The translations under genes were made by a program, and so were the position numbers. DNA of 64,000 nt, from positions 32,153,292 through 32,217,291 of the forward strand of contig NC_053049.1 in assembly GCF_003473485.1 (NCBI RefSeq). Direction: 5' to 3'. Shown here piece by piece: positions 57,566 to 64,000 of the stretch. Each line of letters begins with the position of its first letter. The stretch's first letter is position 1. The notes beneath the pieces are model-generated. The model made no database searches. It was given only the letters and a program-made list of their open reading frames with translations, and was not told the DNA's origin. This DNA is from Medicago truncatula (lineage: Eukaryota > Streptophyta > Magnoliopsida > Fabales > Fabaceae).

Positions 57566-58855
57566 TTGAGTTGTTATGATGATGAAGTTGAATGAGAAGT
57601 GAGTGTACTACTTCTCTGAGGTTAGAGAAATAGTGGCATTGGAGTGAGTGAGGTCATAGAAATGAAATGAAAAAAAATATGAAAGTGGAGAACAATTTGA
57701 TGACAGAAACAAAGTACTCTTTCAGAAGATTTAATGTGTGATGATGTATAAGATTATAAATATTTTGTTTATATGGCTACATTTACTCTTTCTTAGAATT
57801 ATATAGACATATAATTCATCGATAAATCTTGAATATGATTATATCGAGAAAAAATTATGAGAGATATTGACCCCAAAAAAAATTATGCAAGGCTAAGAAA
57901 GAATTAAGGTAAATATATTAAAAAAGAAAAATTGGGGTATATGTTAAACATTATAATAGAATTTTTTTTAGAGGATTTTTTTTGTTGAAGAAAGCATTTT
58001 TTTAATAGGATTATTAATAGCGGTTCTTGTTTTTTTTTTCTTTTTCGAATTAGCAGTTTTTGTTTTGACTGGACATCATTAATATTAATTAATTATAATA
58101 GACTCTGTCGGTAAGATTTGACTTCATTGATAATGTTATTGTAAAGTTAGGCATCTTTATCTAGATTTGAATTTGAAACATCGTAGTTGTGTGTGGAAGT
58201 TTCAATCGTATTTTCCATTTTCTTTAGAGTATACACTTCATTTAAATTATTTCATTTACAATTTAATCTTTTTATAATATATTTAAATCTTTAATTAAAC
58301 AAATCAGTCAAATCTCATTGCAATAGAAATAATTTCACCGCAATAGTAACAATATCGAGCACTTTATAAAAAGTTTATTTTGATCTTATTTGTCAAAATT
58401 ATTTGATTGTATTATATGAAAAAAAAATTATAACTAAGTGTAATAAAATAGATATATACATTTAATGCAATAGTAAAACGAACATGAACATTCCATGTGT
58501 TATTGAAAACTTTGTAATCACCTTGTTCCACAACTTTCTTTTAATATGTGGACCCCGTTAGTTTGATTGAGATTATTAGAATCCAGTGTAGTTTTTGAAT
58601 ATGAAGGGTTCAAATAAAAAGAATAATAATGGATTGCAACAAGAAGGAAGAAAAGATTAGTTAAAAAAAAAATATGAAAGAAAGATTTCAATATGGGACC
58701 TCATGCAAAACATATTTTAACTTGATTATGCAGAAAAAAGGAAAGAGATCATGACTCTAGGTAAAAAAGATTAAAGAAAATGAAATCTTACAATACTATC
58801 CATGACCAAAATAGAGTTTTAGCAGTCTTGCAAAACTACTTAGTTACATACATAC
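57566..58855 (-). promoter_or_regulatory. Intergenic region upstream of SUVH-A
   Basis: 57640-57870 is similar to 61195-61440 upstream of SUVH-B (TGATGACAGAAACAA, GATGATGTATAAGAT, ATAGACATATAATT words), so the proximal promoter was duplicated with the gene. At 58540-58790 lies the first of four related upstream repeats. SUVH-B ends at the right edge. No other gene. Confidence 0.55.
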
Positions 58856-61132
58856 TCATAGCTTTCCTGCCCACTCGTTAGGGATGCCATAGTCTATGCT
58901 GAGTTCTCTCAATGGAGGGATGTTCTCCATTGCATATAGCATGAGATGGGGGAACATCAGATTGTCATGATCATAGAGAACAAACTGAACAAATACATTT
59001 GGACTCGAACTATGGCTCAAATAGCCAGCTACATTTCGCAATGTTGATATATCCATAGAATAATCTATATCAGGTATTACTGGATATGATGGACGAACAT
59101 AATTATTGTATATCTGAGACAAATCCCCCCATTTTGCCCATCTATCCATAAACCTTTTTGGATATATTAACGAGTCACCATTCATTGTTAAAATTTGAGC
59201 TTGTTCCCTTGTTAAAATTACCCCGGTATACTCGCAGATAAAGGCTCCAGCCTGAATAAGGTCCAAGGACCTAACTCCCCAACCAGTTTGCGCAGACCTA
59301 AACACTTCAAACATATGCTTGATCCCCTTTTGTGCAACACGATTCCGACAATTGGGAGGACAGGAGCAAAAAGGGCCACATTCAAAAATCAAAGGCTTCC
59401 CTTTCACGAGCAAGCCCTGAAGATTATAAGGAAACTCACCTCCATTCCTCATAAAGCAAAAGCAGTCATCAATACAAGCCTCTTGACATTCACAACCAGT
59501 AGTTTTCCCACTTTGATGAAACACAAACTGCGGAAAAGTAGTTTTCGGAAGATACTCATACGAAAGAGGTTTTTGATTGTCATCTATGTCATTAAATAGC
59601 CTAACAGGAACATTCTCCCTCTTGTTTGAAATATCAACAGAAAGACAATACATAGGCTTAACATCAAACCCAATTTTCTTAATCTCCCTAGCCTCTTTAA
59701 GAACAACACTGCCCATCTTAGCTTGCCCCTCAACTCTCAATAACTTATACTTAAAAACTCTAAAACCATATTTCCCTTCTTCAAACCAGCAATCAGTAAT
59801 CCTATACAATCCTTCATAAACATAAACCTTACCAGAGCTAGTCGCACCCCCTTCATACTTCATCCCACGAATAACCCTAATCTCGATCCCGTAATGCATA
59901 CTACGCTCCAAAGCAAGGTTTCCACCCTCTAATTTCTGATCACAAATTTGAATTGAGGAATTCTTCTTTCTTCCTCCTTGGCCGGTATAGATTATTACAT
60001 CACCATCGTCCAATTCCATATCATCCTCATAACCACCTGAAACAATCACACTAGTAGCAATTGGCTCGTCATTGGAAGACCTACTTTTAGGAAGAAAATC
60101 AATACCAGCTTGTATCTGCATATGCAAACCAATTACACATAATTCCACCATATACAAGAAAACATCACCAACATAAACTCCAGGTATCGAACCAACTATC
60201 CTTTTATCGCGATACAACCATAACTCTCGGTCCTTCATTAACCTCGCAGCCCATATGTCACCACGAATATGATGGTGATGTCTTCTTCCATTCGACATTT
60301 TCCCCTCCACCCATGTTGCTGCCTCTTCCTTGTTCTCATCACCAGCTCCCATTTCCGTCTCCATAATCGCAACTTCAGAAACAAATATCATATCCTCATC
60401 CAATCTCTTATCTGCCTCCAGAAAAACTTCATCAGCCAATTTATTCTTCTCAATAATTCTTTTCTTATCATCAATACTTGCCAACACACGTAGCGAATTA
60501 AAAGTCATCCTTGTTCTCCTCATCACGTTGCGAAAATGCATCTGATCCTTCATACTCAGATCTGAATACCTCACAAGCATCTGACTTGCCTTTTTCTTAA
60601 CCAGAGCTACCGTCGAACATGATTCTTGTTTCTTTGAAATGGGAACAATAGATCGATCATTTCTATCATCCACAAAATCCACCCCCATATTAAGGTTTTG
60701 ATTTAGTCCAAGGTTAGAAATATTGACTGAGTTCTCCATTGAAGCGGCAGAAGCATTGCTGGAATCATCGATTTTGAGAGAACGATAAAGGGACTTATCG
60801 GAAGTAGCATTGGAAGGTTGTAGAATGTTATAGTACTTAGTGTAGAGGTTAGATTGATTGGTGTGTTCATATCCAGGAGGGAAATGAGGTTGACTATTGT
60901 GCTCATATCCAGGAGGGAAATGAGGTTGTTGTTGGGAACCTTGGGTGGTGAAAAAATCATTAAAAAGTTTAGGTTTAGGGACGAGTATGGTTTGAAGTGG
61001 TGCTCCGGTGTAAATGGGAGTGAATTGGGGATTGAGGGTTGACATGTTAGGGATTTGTTGAGAAGAAGTTTGAGAAGGGGAAGTAATAGAAGGGGTTTCA
61101 AGGGTTAATGATAAAGGATCTATTGGATTCAT
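58856..61132 (-). CDS. SUVH2/SUVH9-type SRA-SET protein (SUVH-B), 758 aa
   Basis: Tandem paralogue of SUVH-A, same strand, intronless. The SRA, pre-SET (nine cysteines) and SET regions are very similar to SUVH-A, again with SHSS in place of NHSC (GYLSHSSSPNV) and no post-SET. The N-terminal half has diverged: a 12-residue tandem repeat (PHFPPGYEHNSQ/PHFPPGYEHTNQ), loss of the regular Glu/Arg repeats, and shorter Ser/Pro tracts. The protein ends at EWAGKL where SUVH-A continues SICM: codon TCT has become TGA, and the following bases still match the old end. No frameshift is seen. Likely a functional or slowly decaying duplicate; the relaxed N-terminus suggests weaker constraint. Confidence 0.87.
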   Translation of the reverse strand: MNPIDPLSLTLETPSITSPSQTSSQQIPNMSTLNPQFTPIYTGAPLQTILVPKPKLFNDFFTTQGSQQQPHFPPGYEHNSQPHFPPGYEHTNQSNLYTKYYNILQPSNATSDKSLYRSLKIDDSSNASAASMENSVNISNLGLNQNLNMGVDFVDDRNDRSIVPISKKQESCSTVALVKKKASQMLVRYSDLSMKDQMHFRNVMRRTRMTFNSLRVLASIDDKKRIIEKNKLADEVFLEADKRLDEDMIFVSEVAIMETEMGAGDENKEEAATWVEGKMSNGRRHHHHIRGDIWAARLMKDRELWLYRDKRIVGSIPGVYVGDVFLYMVELCVIGLHMQIQAGIDFLPKSRSSNDEPIATSVIVSGGYEDDMELDDGDVIIYTGQGGRKKNSSIQICDQKLEGGNLALERSMHYGIEIRVIRGMKYEGGATSSGKVYVYEGLYRITDCWFEEGKYGFRVFKYKLLRVEGQAKMGSVVLKEAREIKKIGFDVKPMYCLSVDISNKRENVPVRLFNDIDDNQKPLSYEYLPKTTFPQFVFHQSGKTTGCECQEACIDDCFCFMRNGGEFPYNLQGLLVKGKPLIFECGPFCSCPPNCRNRVAQKGIKHMFEVFRSAQTGWGVRSLDLIQAGAFICEYTGVILTREQAQILTMNGDSLIYPKRFMDRWAKWGDLSQIYNNYVRPSYPVIPDIDYSMDISTLRNVAGYLSHSSSPNVFVQFVLYDHDNLMFPHLMLYAMENIPPLRELSIDYGIPNEWAGKL

Positions 61133-63060
61133 GGTGAAGGTGAATGGGAAGTGAGTTCAGTGAAGTTTTGTTTTATTTTATTTCAAGGGAGGTTAGAGAA
61201 AGAGTTGCATTGAAGTGAGATCGTGAAATTGAAATAATATGAAAGTGGAGAACAATATGATGACAGAAACAAGGTACTCTCTTGGAAGATTTAGGAATTG
61301 GGATTATAGGTGGGATGATGTATAAGATCACAAATATTTGTTTGTATGGCTTCATTTACAATTTCTTACTATTATATAGACATATAATTTATCTAAAAAT
61401 CTTGAATATTATTATCTCAAATGAAAAATAATTTATGAGAAATGTTGACCGTAGAAAACGCTTAAAAACATTCAATGAACCTATAATTCATCGAAAAATC
61501 TTGAATATGAATATCTCATTTGGAAACTAAATAAAAGAGACATTGACGCGAGAAAAAATTATATGAGACCAATTTTATTTTAAGGTAAATATATTAAACA
61601 TTACTAATATCAATATTTCTTTTGAACGAGCATTATTAATATTAATTATATTGTACTTCGTTTGTAAGACCTGACTCAGTTGATAATTTCGATATTGTTA
61701 GATTTGATGCCTTCATCTGGGTTGGAACTCATGACCTCGTAGTTGTGTGTGGAGTTTCAATTGTGCTTGAAATTTTCTTTTAAATATACCTTCATTTAAA
61801 ATGTTATATTTACAATTTTATCCTTTTTATAATATTATTTAAAAAAATTATTAAAAAATCAATCAAATATTTCATTGCAATATGAACAATAGTGAACACT
61901 ATAAAAGAAGTTTATTTTGTTCTTATTTGCCAAAATAATTTGATTGTGTTATATGCCAAATATTTATAACAAACTATAGAAAAATAAATATACAATTAAA
62001 CATAATAGAAAAGTTGGCATGGTTATTGTTGCACGAAAACTATGTAAACACCTTATTTTTCGCCTTTCTTTTAACATGTGGGCTCCATTAGTTTGATTGA
62101 TATTACTTGAGATTCAATGTTGTTTCTTAATATTAAGGATTCAAAGAGAAACAACTATAATGGATTGCGATAAGAAGGAAAGTTAGATTGAAATATGTGG
62201 TCCTCATGTAAAACAAATATTCACATGATTAGGCAGAAAACTGGAAAGAGATCATCACTTTAAGTGATATTGATTAAAGAAAACTTTGTTTTTGTAGCTA
62301 AATTATCGTTAGCCACGTGAATACCATGTTAATCTCATACTTTGTTTTCCTTGTTAATATGTGGATATAATGTCAAAAGTATTGCGTTTAATTCGGAAAA
62401 GTGTGTCACTATGTGAAAAATTATAAACAAAACTTTATGTGTGGTCAAATTGTTAGTGTTATGTGAAAACTACACAACCCCTTGTTTCACCACTTTTCTT
62501 TAATATGTGGACACCATTAGCTTGAATTAAATTACTTGGATCCATTGTAGTTTTCAAAAATTAAGTGTTCAAATCGAAAGAATGGTAAAGAATTACAATC
62601 TGAAAGCTTTGAAAAATATTTATGCTTGATTAGATAGAAAATTGGAAAGATATCATCACCTAAGGTGAAAAAGATTAAATTTTGCAGCTAAATTCTCGTT
62701 AGCCATGTGGATATTATGTTAACATCTCCTTTTATGCCCCGCTTTTAATATGTGGGTCCAATGTCAATAGTATTTTTCTTAATTGAGAAGTAAATCAAGA
62801 AGAGTGTGTCGTTTTAGGTGGAAAAGCACAATCATATTTTTCAGTGTCCTTAAATTGTCGGTGTTGCCTGAAAACTATGTGTCGGTATATGCGGGCCCTA
62901 TTAGCATGCCTAACAGTACTCAATTATAATAAGAAGAAAATAAAGATGGAAACATATGCAGCCCATGCTAAACGTTTTTTTGCTTAATCAGATAAAAAAT
63001 TGGAAAAGTGTCATCACTTTAGGTGAAAAGGATAAAAACTCCTTATTTTTTGTAGGACCT
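61133..63060. repeat. Duplicated upstream region with further repeat copies
   Basis: Holds the SUVH-B proximal promoter (61195-61440, similar to SUVH-A's) and copies 2-4 of an approximately 200-bp unit at about 62070-62290, 62490-62700 and 62885-63045. Each unit reads in order: TATGTGG.C.CCATTAG, TTCAAA..GAAAGAA, TGATTAG..AGAAAA..GGAAA and ATCATCAC.TTA.GTGA. A GCTAAATT.TCGTTAGCCA word follows copies 2 and 3. No coding sequence is supported. Confidence 0.65.
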
Positions 63061-63144
63061 ACGAAGCCACGCCAGCTTTGTTCTCTTCTGAGAAGGTTGC
63101 TTTCAGGATATGACCAAGTACATTTTGTCTTCTTCTAAATCACG

Positions 63145-63709
63145 TGTTAAGTCAAATTCAAGGATAGAAGGAATGAAACATATAATTCTATTTGCAGCCA
63201 TGGATTTCGAATGTCTTTTCAAATGACATTAACCATATCAGGCAAAATTCCAACGTCTTTATTTGATAGGTTCTCAATGACTCTTAATGCACTGATACTT
63301 CTCCAACGTCTCTCAAATCCTTCTCTATATAAGGAGATCAAGACTTGAAGAACACAACAAGACTCTTCAACTTTAACTTGTGCCCTTACTCTATCAAATT
63401 TAAAAGCACATAAATACTTAATTTTTTTTTACTAAGTTTGTATCTTAGAAATTATAAGTCTTTAAAGTCTTTCTCTATTTTGTAATTGATTACACCTCTA
63501 ATTGAATATCAAGTGTAAAACCAAATAATATTTTATCTGATTAAGTTAGATTGTAAGAAGTCTCTCTCAATTGTGATTGAGCATTAGAAGTCTCTTGCTT
63601 GTGTGCTTGAGAATTTGGAAGTCTCCTACTTGTATGATTGAGCATTTGTAATCTTTAGTTATTATAACAAAAACCCCTTGGAAATGCAAGGGGACTGGAT
63701 ATAATTGCT
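63145..63709 (+). mobile_element. Copia-type LTR, probably SIRE/Maximus-like
   Basis: Begins TGTTAAGTCAAATTCAAGG. A TATA-like CTATATAAGGAG lies near 63326. Then come tandem words of the form GAAGTCTC..TTGT.TGATTGAG.AT and the motif AATGCAAGGGGACTGGA at about 63681, typical of legume SIRE-like LTRs. The right end is interrupted where another element begins. No internal region follows, so it is a solo or cut LTR. Confidence 0.55.
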
Positions 63710-63713
63710 CTCT

Positions 63714-64000
63714 GTAACACTCCTATTTCTATTAAAGCAATTAAACATGCGAATAATACATTTATTCAAGAAATAGAGGCTACGCCACATTCAAAATTCA
63801 AAAACCAAATAACATGTATATAAACCTCAACAGTTGCAGCGGAATATAAACCAGAGTAATCCAAATATATACATGTCATGAATCAATAAATCACATCACC
63901 TAGATGCATCTCAAAAATTCCAAACAAACGGGTAATCTCCAACATAACAAAATCCAAAAATAACCTAATCTAAACCGACACAACAAGCCTAGATCAGAGC
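63714..64000. mobile_element. Start of another element, runs off the window
   Basis: TGTAACACTCCTATTTCT begins abruptly after the Copia LTR. TGTAACACYCC starts are common for plant Ty3-type LTRs. The sequence continues to the window end without coding sequence. Confidence 0.35.

Noticed and set aside
1-64000. CRISPR array, phage or bacterial operon
   Set aside because: No regularly spaced repeats of that kind, and gene structures with introns, plant gene families and plant transposons throughout.

Overview
This is nuclear DNA from a flowering plant, most likely a galegoid legume of the Medicago/Trifolium group. It is AT-rich, its genes have canonical GT-AG introns, and a tRNA-derived SINE family, RTE and L1-type LINE remnants, Stowaway-like MITEs and other inverted-repeat elements fill most of the space between genes. 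The species assignment is an inference from the repeat families and gene types.

Layout. (1) 543-7412, plus strand: an 11-exon isoprenylcysteine methylesterase gene (ICME, 472 aa), with transposon remnants in introns 1, 7 and 9. (2) 7.4-10.9 kb: no intact gene; a 1,025-bp inverted-repeat element between two (TA)n tracts and a minus-strand piece of an MscS-like (MSL) channel gene. (3) 10.9-13.2 kb and 29.0-31.0 kb: two copies of one segment, each with an 8-cysteine lipid-transfer-type gene of 120 aa. Their transposon insertions differ. (4) 14.8-18.1 kb: an 11-exon PPR-type gene broken by one extra A in an A-run; its stop codon lies where a transposon-like terminus begins. (5) 20-24 kb: an unrecognised two-exon gene fragment, SINEs and a 591-bp Mutator-like element. 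(6) 24.15-28.23 kb: a nearly 4.1-kb L1-type LINE inside a low-copy block whose uninterrupted inverted copy lies at 42.8-43.7 kb. (7) 31-45.7 kb: nested DNA transposons, SINEs, a truncated copy of a PPR gene and a small secreted-peptide gene at 42.0 kb. (8) 46.5-48.5 kb: an intact intronless PPR gene (665 aa), the source of that truncated copy. (9) 49-53 kb: gene and retroelement remnants. (10) 55.3-61.1 kb, minus strand: two tandem intronless SUVH2/SUVH9-type SRA-SET genes with duplicated flanks. (11) 63.1-64.0 kb: a Copia-type LTR and the start of another element.

The genes do not form a pathway. The main themes are local duplication (lipid-transfer gene, PPR 3' end, SUVH pair, the 0.9-kb block) and repeated transposon insertion, with several empty-site comparisons available inside the window. 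The SUVH genes belong to the machinery that directs DNA methylation, commonly to transposons, but their being here need not be more than coincidence. I found no convincing new multi-gene system. The best leads are the SUVH pair with its upstream repeats, the small secreted peptide, the frameshifted PPR gene and several inverted-repeat elements I could not place in a family.
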